From Cyanobium sp. AMD-g (GTDB lineage: Bacteria > Cyanobacteriota > Cyanobacteriia > PCC-6307 > Cyanobiaceae), in NCBI RefSeq assembly GCF_024346395.1, contig NZ_JAGQCW010000002.1:434001-498000 (forward strand): 64,000 bases of DNA. Reading direction: 5' to 3'. Both the position numbers and the translations under genes were made by a program. The notes under the pieces are model-generated. The model was not told where the DNA came from. It worked only from the letters and a program-made list of their open reading frames with translations, and ran no database searches. Positions 29,075-36,611 of this stretch are shown here, piece by piece. Positions within the stretch are counted from its first letter, which is position 1. Every line of letters begins with the position of its first letter.

Positions 29075-29821
29075 TCAGGTCCCAGGCCGGACCACGGCGG
29101 CGGGCTGCAACGCGTCCGCATAGGCGGGATCCTCGCTGCCGAACACCCGGTCCCAGAAGGTGAAGTAGAGCCCGAAGTGCTTGCTGAGGCGGCGGTGGTG
29201 GATGGAATGGTGCGCGGGGCCGATCAGCCAGCGGCCCAGCCAGTGGTGGGGGAAGTGCAGCGGCAGCACCTCCAGGCCGAGATGGTTCACCACCGCCCAC
29301 ACCGTCATGGTGGTGAGCACCGCCAGCAGGGTGATGAAATGCAGGGGAATCAGCATCACGACCCCGATCAGGAACAGGGCCTGAACCACGGCTTCGAGCG
29401 GGTCAAAGGCGAAAGAGGTCCAGGGCGTGGGCTGACGCGATCGGTGGTGCCCCTGATGAAACCAACGAAACAGTTTCGGATGGTGAAACAGCCTGTGGGT
29501 GGCGTAGAAGTAAGCATCCTGCAGGACGAGCACGGCCAGGTAGCTGAGTGGCAGAACCCACCAGTTCTCCGCATCCATCCGGCTGTGGAGCTTGGTCATC
29601 CCCTTGTCGTGCAGAGTCATGATCACGGCAGTGGCCAGGGCGAAGATGCCCGTTGACTGGACGGAGAGGTGGATATCCTGCAGAACGGAGTTTGTCGCCG
29701 GCTGGCGGTGATAAAGAAGCCAGTGGGCGAATCCCGCCATGGCGAGATAGCGCAGCAAAATGATAGCGAAGAACGCTACAACGTAAAACCAGAAAGAATG
29801 CTGCTGCACGTATATCTTCAC
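29075..29821 (-). CDS. Sterol desaturase / fatty acid hydroxylase family membrane protein
   Basis: 248 residues with about four to five membrane helices and the family histidine boxes: HRLFHH, then WFHQGHHRS, and HHSIHHRR. These bind a diiron centre that hydroxylates or desaturates lipid chains, sterols or carotenoids; the substrate is not readable. The start is a GTG at 29821. Low GC (about 42% at its 5' end) suggests transfer along with the HD-GYP gene next to it. It lies 56 bases downstream of dnaB. Confidence 0.8.
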   Translation of the reverse strand: MKIYVQQHSFWFYVVAFFAIILLRYLAMAGFAHWLLYHRQPATNSVLQDIHLSVQSTGIFALATAVIMTLHDKGMTKLHSRMDAENWWVLPLSYLAVLVLQDAYFYATHRLFHHPKLFRWFHQGHHRSRQPTPWTSFAFDPLEAVVQALFLIGVVMLIPLHFITLLAVLTTMTVWAVVNHLGLEVLPLHFPHHWLGRWLIGPAHHSIHHRRLSKHFGLYFTFWDRVFGSEDPAYADALQPAAVVRPGT

Positions 29822-29877
29822 GATGCCTTGATGTTCAGGCTACTGGCGCTTTCGCTGGTGCGATACGGCGGGTATCC

Positions 29878-31287
29878 CTATGCAGCAAGATTGCGGAAAC
29901 GTGTGAACTGGGGCTCGAACAGCAGCTTGACGGTGCCGACGGGGCCGTTGCGGTGCTTGGTGACGATGACTTCGGTGATGCCGCGGTCGGCGGTTTCGGG
30001 GTTGTAGTACTCATCGCGGTAGATCATCAGCACCAGGTCGGCGTCCTGCTCGATCGAGCCCGATTCCCGCAGGTCGCTGAGCATCGGGCGCTTGTTGGTG
30101 CGGGACTCCACGCCCCGGCTGAGCTGGGAGAGGGCGACCACGGGCACATGCAGCTCACGGGCCATGCCCTTGAGGCCCCGGGTGATGCGGGAGAGTTCCT
30201 GGACGCGGTTGTCGGGGGTGCTGCCCTCCATCAGCTGCAGGTAATCGATCACGATCAGGCCGAGCTCCTTGCCGGTTTCGGCCATCAGGCGCCGGCAGAG
30301 CGAGCGCATCTCGAGCACGCCCGAATTGGGCTTGTCGTCGATGAACAGGGGCAGCTGGCCGAGGCTGTTGATGCCCTGGCCCAGCAGGGGCCACTCCTCC
30401 TGCTGCAGGCGGCCGGTGCGCAGGCGGCCGCTCTCGATGCCCACCTCCATCGAGAGCAGGCGGTAGGTGAGCTGTTCCTTGCTCATTTCCAGGCTGAACA
30501 CGCACACCGGCAGCTGGTGCAGCTGGGCCACGTTCTTGGCGATGTTGAGCACGATCGAGGTCTTGCCCATGGCGGGCCGTCCGGCGACGATGATCAGGTC
30601 GCTGCGCTGCAGGCCCTGGGTGATGGCGTCGAGGTCGTAGAAGTTGACCGGGATGCCGGCGACAGCGGTGCCCAGGGAGCGGCTCTCGATCTCGTTGAAG
30701 GTGCTGGTGAGGATCTCGGCGGTGGGGGTGAGGCCGGAGGTGGGCTTCTCCTGGCTGATGGCGAAAATCTTCTGCTCGGCCTCATCGAGCACCTGCTCCA
30801 TGGGGATGCTCTGGTCGAAGCCCAGGCGGATCACATCGTTGGCGGAGCGGATCAGCTGCCGGCGCAGGTGCTTGTCCATCACCAGGCGGGCCACCTGGTC
30901 GATGGAGGCGGTGGAGAGGGTGCGCTCCACCAGCTCGACCAGCCGGGCGCTGCCGCCCACCTTCTCCAGCTGGCCGGTGTCGGCCAGCCAGGCCGCCATG
31001 GCCGTGAGGTCGGTGGGCTTGCCCTGGCTGTGCAGCATCAGGGCGGTGCGGTAGATCTCGCGGTGAGCGCCGAGATAGAACGCCTCGGGACGCAGCACGT
31101 CGGCGATGCGGCCGATGGCATCGGGATCGAGCAGGATGCCGCCGAGCACCGATTCTTCCGCCTCCAGGTTCTGGGGGGGAACGGAATCGGGCAGGGCCTC
31201 GAACCCGGCCTGTTCGGCCCGCCGGGCCGACGGCTTCTGGCCGTCAGGTCTGGGGAGATCGGATCCAGCCAGGGGCACGCTCACCAT
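29878..31287 (-). CDS. dnaB: Replicative DNA helicase
   Basis: 469 residues: an N-terminal DnaB domain (VPPQNLEAEESVLGGILLD) and a RecA-type C-terminal ATPase with Walker A GRPAMGKTS and the QLSRGVESR/DLRESGSIEQDADL signature. It unwinds DNA at the replication fork. No intein is present although many cyanobacterial dnaB genes carry one. It is downstream of rplI on the same strand with a 118-base gap, a gene order common in bacteria. Confidence 0.95.
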   Translation of the reverse strand: MVSVPLAGSDLPRPDGQKPSARRAEQAGFEALPDSVPPQNLEAEESVLGGILLDPDAIGRIADVLRPEAFYLGAHREIYRTALMLHSQGKPTDLTAMAAWLADTGQLEKVGGSARLVELVERTLSTASIDQVARLVMDKHLRRQLIRSANDVIRLGFDQSIPMEQVLDEAEQKIFAISQEKPTSGLTPTAEILTSTFNEIESRSLGTAVAGIPVNFYDLDAITQGLQRSDLIIVAGRPAMGKTSIVLNIAKNVAQLHQLPVCVFSLEMSKEQLTYRLLSMEVGIESGRLRTGRLQQEEWPLLGQGINSLGQLPLFIDDKPNSGVLEMRSLCRRLMAETGKELGLIVIDYLQLMEGSTPDNRVQELSRITRGLKGMARELHVPVVALSQLSRGVESRTNKRPMLSDLRESGSIEQDADLVLMIYRDEYYNPETADRGITEVIVTKHRNGPVGTVKLLFEPQFTRFRNLAA

Positions 31288-31405
31288 GGACGCCTTTCCA
31301 GAACGCGACTCACCACAGAAGCGGCCGGATCGGTTGGGATCGGGCGCCAGTGAGAGGTTTCACTCTGGGGCCCGGAGCCGAAAAAATCGGTTCGCTGCTG
31401 GCTGA

Positions 31406-31867
31406 TCAGTAGCTGACCACTTCCAGGTTGACGTCGGCGACGACCTCGGGATGCAGCTTGATCTGCACCTTGTAGGAGCCGGTGCGGTGAATCTCGGGAA
31501 CGGTGATGACGCGGCGATCGACTTCCTTCTTGGTGGCCGCTTCGATGGCTTCAGCCACGTCGCCGTTGGTGACGGTGCCGAACAGGACGTCATCGCCGCC
31601 GGTCTGCTTTTTGACGGTGAAGCGGCCGATGGTGTCAAGGGCGGTGCGGAAGGCCACGGCCTCGGCTTTGAGGGCCGCCTGGCGCTCGGCCTCCTTGGCC
31701 CGCCGGTGCTCCACCTGACGCAGCACCGCGGCGGTGACGGCCAGGGCCTTGCCGGTGGGAAGGAGGTAGTTACGGGCGTAGCCAGGAGCCACATCCACCA
31801 GATCCCCGTTCTTGCCCAGGGAAAGGATGTCCTCGCTCAGGACCACCTGCACACGCTTCTTGACCAT
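31406..31867 (-). CDS. rplI: 50S ribosomal protein L9
   Basis: 153 residues, a normal length. The N-terminal RNA-binding domain ([21 protein letters not shown], residue 5 on, with a [13 protein letters not shown] motif) joins by a long helix to the C-terminal domain. A minus-strand TAGACT at 31907-31912 could be the -10. Confidence 0.96.
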   Translation of the reverse strand: MVKKRVQVVLSEDILSLGKNGDLVDVAPGYARNYLLPTGKALAVTAAVLRQVEHRRAKEAERQAALKAEAVAFRTALDTIGRFTVKKQTGGDDVLFGTVTNGDVAEAIEAATKKEVDRRVITVPEIHRTGSYKVQIKLHPEVVADVNLEVVSY

Positions 31868-31909
31868 GACAACGCCCCGGCTGAGCCATCTGAAATCCGA
31901 TCGACCAGT

Positions 31910-32926
31910 CTACGCCATGGAGCGGGTGGGAGCCGCAGCCCTCGGCAGACGGACACGGGTGGCCAGGCCCAGGGCCCGCATCAGCCGGATGTGCTGCCAG
32001 GTGAGGTCGAACTGGCGGGGGCCGAAGCCGTGGCGGGCCGAATGGGGGTAGGCGTGGTGGTTGTTGTGCCAGCCCTCACCGAAGGTCAGCGCCGCCACCC
32101 AGGGGTTGTTCTTCGACTTGTCGCCGCTGTCGTGGACGGACTCCCCCCACATGTGGGTGGCGGAATTCACCAGCCAGGTGCACTGGTAGACGATCACCAG
32201 GCGCAGGGGGATGCCCCACAGCACCAGGGCCCAGCCGCCGGCACCGGTGACGGTGCCGATCCAGAACAGCAGCAGGCCCAGGGGCACCTGGAGCAGCAGG
32301 AAGCCCTTGTTCAGCCAGCGGTAGTAGGGGTCGGTCGCCAGGTCGCCGGTGAGGCGGGGAACGGCGGCCATGGCGGGAATCTCCTCGAACATCCAGGCCA
32401 TGTGGGACCACCAGAAGCCTTTGTTGCTGTCGTGGTGATCCGCTTCCGTATCGGAAAACTTGTGGTGGTGGCGGTGCAGGCCGACCCAGTCGATCGGGCC
32501 GTGCTGGCAGCTGAGGGCGCCGCAGGTGGCGAAGACGCGCTCCAGCCACTGGGGAACGCGGAAGGAGCGGTGGCTGAGCAGGCGGTGGTAGCCGATCGTG
32601 ACGCCCAGGCAGGCGGTGACCCAGTACATCACCAGCAGGGCACAGGCGGCCTCCAGGCTCCAGAAGCGGGGCAGCAGGGCCACCACCGCCAGGATGTGGA
32701 TCAGGACCATGAAGCCGATCGTGCCCCAGCGGGTGCCCTTGGGGGAGACGCCCCGGGGTTCGCCGCGGCGCGGCTCATGCAGGGCCCTGGCCCTGACGAG
32801 GGCGTCGGGCCCCAGATTGATGGTGGCGGGGCGGCGGGTGTGCCGGGCGTTGGTGCCGGCATCGCGGCGGTTGCCGGATGGGGCGCCTGGCTGGATGCCG
32901 GGGCGGGAGAGGGGGGTGACGGCCAT
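31910..32926 (-). CDS. desC: Acyl-lipid delta-9 desaturase, first DesC-type paralog
   Basis: 338 residues. Membrane helices and three histidine boxes are visible: GYHRLLSHRSF, WVGLHRHHHKFSD and EGWHNNHHAYPHSAR. The DesC type introduces the first double bond at delta-9 in membrane glycerolipid acyl chains using ferredoxin as electron donor. The start at 32926 has AGGAG about 12 bases upstream. The N-terminal 60 residues are disordered and basic. It is divergent from the hypothetical gene at 32983. A second paralog lies at 33799-34833. Confidence 0.9.
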   Translation of the reverse strand: MAVTPLSRPGIQPGAPSGNRRDAGTNARHTRRPATINLGPDALVRARALHEPRRGEPRGVSPKGTRWGTIGFMVLIHILAVVALLPRFWSLEAACALLVMYWVTACLGVTIGYHRLLSHRSFRVPQWLERVFATCGALSCQHGPIDWVGLHRHHHKFSDTEADHHDSNKGFWWSHMAWMFEEIPAMAAVPRLTGDLATDPYYRWLNKGFLLLQVPLGLLLFWIGTVTGAGGWALVLWGIPLRLVIVYQCTWLVNSATHMWGESVHDSGDKSKNNPWVAALTFGEGWHNNHHAYPHSARHGFGPRQFDLTWQHIRLMRALGLATRVRLPRAAAPTRSMA

Positions 32927-32952
32927 GAAGGACCGGGCTCCTGATGAGTGAT

Positions 32953-32958
32953 TAGGAT
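32953..32958 (+). promoter_or_regulatory. TAGGAT -10-like hexamer
   Basis: TAGGAT lies 24 bases before the GTG start at 32983 in the 56-base divergent gap between a desaturase and a hypothetical gene. The TAGGNT form recurs at other plus-strand starts in this window. Confidence 0.35.
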
Positions 32959-32982
32959 GGTAGCAATACGAATCCAGATCGA

Positions 32983-33798
32983 GTGGGGTATCGAGACGAA
33001 CTCGTATCTGGCCGCATTGCCTTCGCCCATCTGATCCGGGTCTGGCACGAGCGCAACGGCTGGTCGCACCGGGTGCTGCCGATGCTGGCCGAGGCCCTCG
33101 ACCTGGGCCGGGTGCACAACTCCCAGCTCTCGATGCTGCGCAACGGCAAGCTGGCCTCACCGGGCCCGGAGGTGTTCCTGGCCCTGGGGAGCGTGAACCT
33201 CTGGCTCGACGCCCAGGCCCCTGAAGGCCGGTTGGAGCCGCTCTCGGCACGCACCTTGATGGCGGCCCATCCCGAGCTCTTCGACGCCCTCAGCAGCTCG
33301 GCCCTGCCGGTGCGAGACGAGCAGAAGCGGGTGCTGGGGCCCGGGGCCCTGCTCGAGGTGTTCGTGGGCTTCCGCCAGCCGCCGGCCAGCTTCGATCTGC
33401 GCATCGGCGAGGCGGAGGCCGCCGGGCTCAGCGGGGCCCTGGCCCAGCTGCTCACCGCCGGCCGGCCCTGGCGCGACTGTCGCGACCGGCTGATGGCGGC
33501 CTATCCGGTGGCCAAGCGCCAGCGGCGGGAACGCTTCGCCGAGGTGATCGCCGGTCAGCGCGACTACACGGCGGTGGAACTGGACGCCGAGCTGCCCGAG
33601 CTGCGCCGCACCCTGGCGGCCCTGGGGGCGGCGGGGGAGGAAGAGCTCGGCCCAGACCGTTTTCTGGAGCTGCTGCGGCAGCGGGCCCGCCGACTCCAGG
33701 GGGAGGGAGCCGCCCAGGCCCCGGACGATCTGGCGGCCGCCATCCGCAGGGAGATCGGGGCGGCGATCCCTGCGGCAGCCGACCCAGCGGAGCTCTGA
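32983..33798 (+). CDS. Hypothetical cyanobacterial protein, possible HTH
   Basis: 271 residues, mostly helical, unknown function. Residues 25-60 (MLAEALDLGRVHNSQLSML, then RNGKL) could form an XRE-like helix-turn-helix; I cannot confirm this. No membrane segment or cysteine motif. Its GTG start follows a TAGGAT hexamer. It lies between the two DesC-type genes, and its stop at 33798 abuts the end of the second one. A regulatory link with the desaturases is speculation. Confidence 0.6.
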   Translation: MGYRDELVSGRIAFAHLIRVWHERNGWSHRVLPMLAEALDLGRVHNSQLSMLRNGKLASPGPEVFLALGSVNLWLDAQAPEGRLEPLSARTLMAAHPELFDALSSSALPVRDEQKRVLGPGALLEVFVGFRQPPASFDLRIGEAEAAGLSGALAQLLTAGRPWRDCRDRLMAAYPVAKRQRRERFAEVIAGQRDYTAVELDAELPELRRTLAALGAAGEEELGPDRFLELLRQRARRLQGEGAAQAPDDLAAAIRREIGAAIPAAADPAEL

Positions 33799-34833
33799 TC
33801 AGGCGCTGGCGGGAGCGTCGCCGCGGTGGCCGAACACAGGGGCGATGCGGACGCGTCTGGCCAGACCCAGGGCCCGCAGGGCGCGGATGTGCTGCCAGGT
33901 GATGTCGAACTCGAACCAGCGCAGCCCGTGGCGAGCCGAGTGGGGGTAGGCGTGGTGGTTGTTGTGCCAGCCCTCACCGAAGGTCAGCAGGGCCACCCAC
34001 CAGCAGTTGCGGGAGCGGTCGGGGCAGTCGAAGTTGCGGTAGCCGAAGGCGTGGGTGGCGGAGTTCACCAGCCAGGTGACGTGATACACCAGCACCAGGC
34101 GCAGGGGGATGCCCCAGAGGACCAGCCCCAGGCCGCCTCCAGGAACGTTCGCCCAGTTGCCGTACCAGTAGAGGGCGGCGCCCAGGGGCAGTTGCAGCAG
34201 CAGAAACCAGCGATCCAGCCAGCGGTAGAAGGGATCCTTCTCCATGTCGCCGGTGAAGCGATGGATCTCGGTGAGGGCAGGGATCTTGTGGAGCATCCAC
34301 TCGCTGTGGGCCCACCAGAGACCCCGGGCAGCGTCGTGGTGATCGTTGGGCTGGTCGGAGAAGAGGTGGTGGTGGCGGTGCAGGCCCACCCATTCGATCG
34401 GACCGCTCTGGCAGGCCAGGGTGCCCATCAGCACCAGCAGCCGCTCCACCCAGCGGGGGGCTTCAAAGCCCCGGTGCGCCACCAGACGGTGCAACCCCAG
34501 GGTCACCCCCAGCACCGTGGCCCAGTACAAAACTGCCAGCACGATCACCCCCTGCAGGCTCCAGAAGCGCGGCAGCAGGGCGAAGACGGCCCCTACATGG
34601 ATGGCCAGCATGAAGCCGGTGGTGCCGCTCTTGAATGTGCGCTGGGTCGCTGGCAGGGGCGGCCTCGGCCCTTCCATGGCCGCCAGCAGTTGGGCTTTCT
34701 TGCGCGAGTGACTGGATTCCTGCCGGGGGACGCGCACGGTTTCGGCGCTCTGGCCTGATCGGAAGGCTTCGGATCGTGCGACCAAACGTTTCTCCGGTGG
34801 AAGGGGGCTGTGGGCTGAGAGTCCGGCCCCCAT
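33799..34833 (-). CDS. desC: Acyl-lipid delta-9 desaturase, second DesC-type paralog
   Basis: 344 residues with the same histidine boxes as the first paralog (GLHRLVAHRGF, WVGLHRHHHLFSD, EGWHNNHHAYPHSAR). It probably differs in acyl position or chain preference, as cyanobacterial DesC paralogs do. The first 50 residues are basic and unlike the membrane domain; an ATG at 34677 (MEGPRPPLP) would remove them and may be the true start. The 3' end abuts the hypothetical gene without a gap. The gene is divergent from the PLP enzyme at 34859. Confidence 0.88.
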   Translation of the reverse strand: MGAGLSAHSPLPPEKRLVARSEAFRSGQSAETVRVPRQESSHSRKKAQLLAAMEGPRPPLPATQRTFKSGTTGFMLAIHVGAVFALLPRFWSLQGVIVLAVLYWATVLGVTLGLHRLVAHRGFEAPRWVERLLVLMGTLACQSGPIEWVGLHRHHHLFSDQPNDHHDAARGLWWAHSEWMLHKIPALTEIHRFTGDMEKDPFYRWLDRWFLLLQLPLGAALYWYGNWANVPGGGLGLVLWGIPLRLVLVYHVTWLVNSATHAFGYRNFDCPDRSRNCWWVALLTFGEGWHNNHHAYPHSARHGLRWFEFDITWQHIRALRALGLARRVRIAPVFGHRGDAPASA

Positions 34834-34858
34834 CCTGGCCCACGGCAGCGATGGCAGA

Positions 34859-36157
34859 GTGGTCCCCGCCGATGGTCAGCCCTTGGGGGACGTTCTTCCG
34901 GGTCTGCGCGAAGGCTCCAGCCCTGCCGACACGGTGGCCGCCGCCCTCGAGCGGCTCGCCCCGGTGGCCGCCGCCCGCACCGCCGCCGTGCGGCCCCGCC
35001 TGGCGCGGGTGCTGGAGGCCTTCGCCGCCGAACGCCTGGGGGTGCACCACTTCGCCTCGGTCAGCGGCTACGGCCACGGCGACCTGGGCCGGGAGGTGCT
35101 GGACCGGGTCTTCGCGCGGGTGCTGCAGGCCGAAGCCGCCGCCGTGCGGCTGCAGTTCGTCAGCGGCACCCATGCCATCACCGCCGCCCTGTTCGGGGTG
35201 CTGCGGCCCGGTGACCGGCTGCTGGCGCTCACTGGCCGCCCCTACGACACCCTCGAGGAAGTGATCGGCCTGCGGGGGCAGGGCCAGGGGTCCCTGGCCG
35301 AGTTCGGCATCACCTACGACGAGCTTCCCCTCACCGGCGACGGCCGGGTGGACGAAGCGGCCCTGGAGGACGCGCTCGCCCCCCGGACGCGGATGGTGCT
35401 GATCCAGCGCAGTTGCGGCTACAGCTGGCGCCCCTCCTTGCCTGTGGCCGCCATCGGGCGCCTCTGCGAGCGCGTCAAGACGCTGCGGCCCGACTGCGTC
35501 TGCTTCGTCGACAACTGCTACGGCGAGCTGGTGCAGGAGCAGGAACCCACCGCCGTGGGGGCCGACCTGATCGCCGGATCCCTGATCAAGAACCTCGGCG
35601 GCACCATCGCGCCGACGGGGGGGTACGTGGCGGGCCGCCGGGAGCTGGTGGAGATGGCCTGCTGCCGCCTCACCGCCCCGGGCATCGGCAGCGAGGGGGG
35701 CACGGGTTTCGATCAGTACCGGCTGCTGTTCCAGGGATTGTTCCTGGCCCCCCAGATGGTGGCCGAGGCCCTGATCGGCGCTGCCTTGGTGGCTGAGGTG
35801 TTCAGCGGCCTTGGCTATCCGGTCCACCCCGCTCCCGGTGCCGAACGCAGCGACGTGATCCAGGCGGTGCGGCTCGGCCATCCCGATCGGCTGATCGCCG
35901 TGTGCCGGGCGTTCCAGCAGCTGTCTCCTGTGGGGGCCTACCTGGATCCGGTGCCGGCCCCCATGCCCGGCTACGCCAGTGACCTGGTCATGGCGGGCGG
36001 CACGTTCATCGATGGCAGCACCAGCGAGTTCTCCGCCGATGGCCCGCTGCGGGAGCCGTTCGTGCTCTACGCCCAGGGCGGTACCCACCACGGCCACGTG
36101 GCCCTGGCCCTGGAGCGGGCCCTCGCGGCCCTGACGTCCCTGTCACAGGCAGACTGA
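34859..36157 (+). CDS. Methionine gamma-lyase-like PLP protein (aluminium-resistance family)
   Basis: 432 residues with a fold type I PLP enzyme pattern. QFVSGTHAITAALFG (early), VCFVDNCYGELVQEQEP and SLIKNLGGTIAPTGGYVAG (with the likely PLP-binding lysine in LIKN) match the Met-gamma-lyase-like/Alum_res family. The biochemical role is poorly established; the name comes from homology to an aluminium-resistance protein. GTG start at 34859. It precedes gcvH with a 27-base gap, in the same direction. Confidence 0.8.
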   Translation: MVPADGQPLGDVLPGLREGSSPADTVAAALERLAPVAAARTAAVRPRLARVLEAFAAERLGVHHFASVSGYGHGDLGREVLDRVFARVLQAEAAAVRLQFVSGTHAITAALFGVLRPGDRLLALTGRPYDTLEEVIGLRGQGQGSLAEFGITYDELPLTGDGRVDEAALEDALAPRTRMVLIQRSCGYSWRPSLPVAAIGRLCERVKTLRPDCVCFVDNCYGELVQEQEPTAVGADLIAGSLIKNLGGTIAPTGGYVAGRRELVEMACCRLTAPGIGSEGGTGFDQYRLLFQGLFLAPQMVAEALIGAALVAEVFSGLGYPVHPAPGAERSDVIQAVRLGHPDRLIAVCRAFQQLSPVGAYLDPVPAPMPGYASDLVMAGGTFIDGSTSEFSADGPLREPFVLYAQGGTHHGHVALALERALAALTSLSQAD

Positions 36158-36184
36158 GGCGGCCTCCTCCGCACTCCACCGGCC

Positions 36185-36574
36185 TTGGCGCACTCCTTCC
36201 CCGACGACTGCCGCTATTCCGAAAGCCACGAGTACGTGCGCCCGGAGGGTGACCTGGTGCGCCTCGGCATCAGCTCCTTTGCCGTCGATCAGCTCGGCGA
36301 CATCGTTTTTGTCGAGTTACCGGCGCTGGGGGCATCGTTGGCGCGCGGCACCAGCTTCGGCAGCGTCGAATCGGTCAAGGCGGTGGAGGATCTGATGGCC
36401 CCGGTGAGCGGCACGGTGGAGGCCCGCAACGAGGCGGTGCTGGCCAGCCCCGAGGAGCTTCAGAACGATCCCTACGGGGAAGGCTGGCTGCTGCTGGTAC
36501 GGCTCGGCGCGCCAGATGAACTGGAGGGGCTGATGGATGCCGCCACCTACGGGGCCAAGGTGCAGGCCGGCTGA
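36185..36574 (+). CDS. gcvH: Glycine cleavage system H protein
   Basis: 129 residues, full length. The lipoyl-accepting lysine is K65 in [11 protein letters not shown]. The start is TTG ([18 protein letters not shown]). It shuttles the aminomethyl group from P to T protein in photorespiratory glycine breakdown. It is followed after 37 bases by gcvP; gcvT is not in the window. Only 27 bases precede it, so no glycine riboswitch can fit. Confidence 0.95.
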   Translation: MAHSFPDDCRYSESHEYVRPEGDLVRLGISSFAVDQLGDIVFVELPALGASLARGTSFGSVESVKAVEDLMAPVSGTVEARNEAVLASPEELQNDPYGEGWLLLVRLGAPDELEGLMDAATYGAKVQAG

Positions 36575-36580
36575 ATTCCT

Positions 36581-36586
36581 TAGGAT
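36581..36586 (+). promoter_or_regulatory. TAGGAT -10-like hexamer ahead of gcvP
   Basis: TAGGAT lies 25 bases before the gcvP GTG start in the gcvH-gcvP gap. It could give gcvP its own promoter; no -35 is clear because it would lie inside gcvH. Confidence 0.3.
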
Positions 36587-36611
36587 CCCGCCACTCCTTC
36601 TCCCGACGCCC

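Noticed and set aside
36158-36184. Glycine riboswitch before gcvH
   Set aside because: Only 27 bases separate gcvH from the preceding gene, too short for the aptamer.
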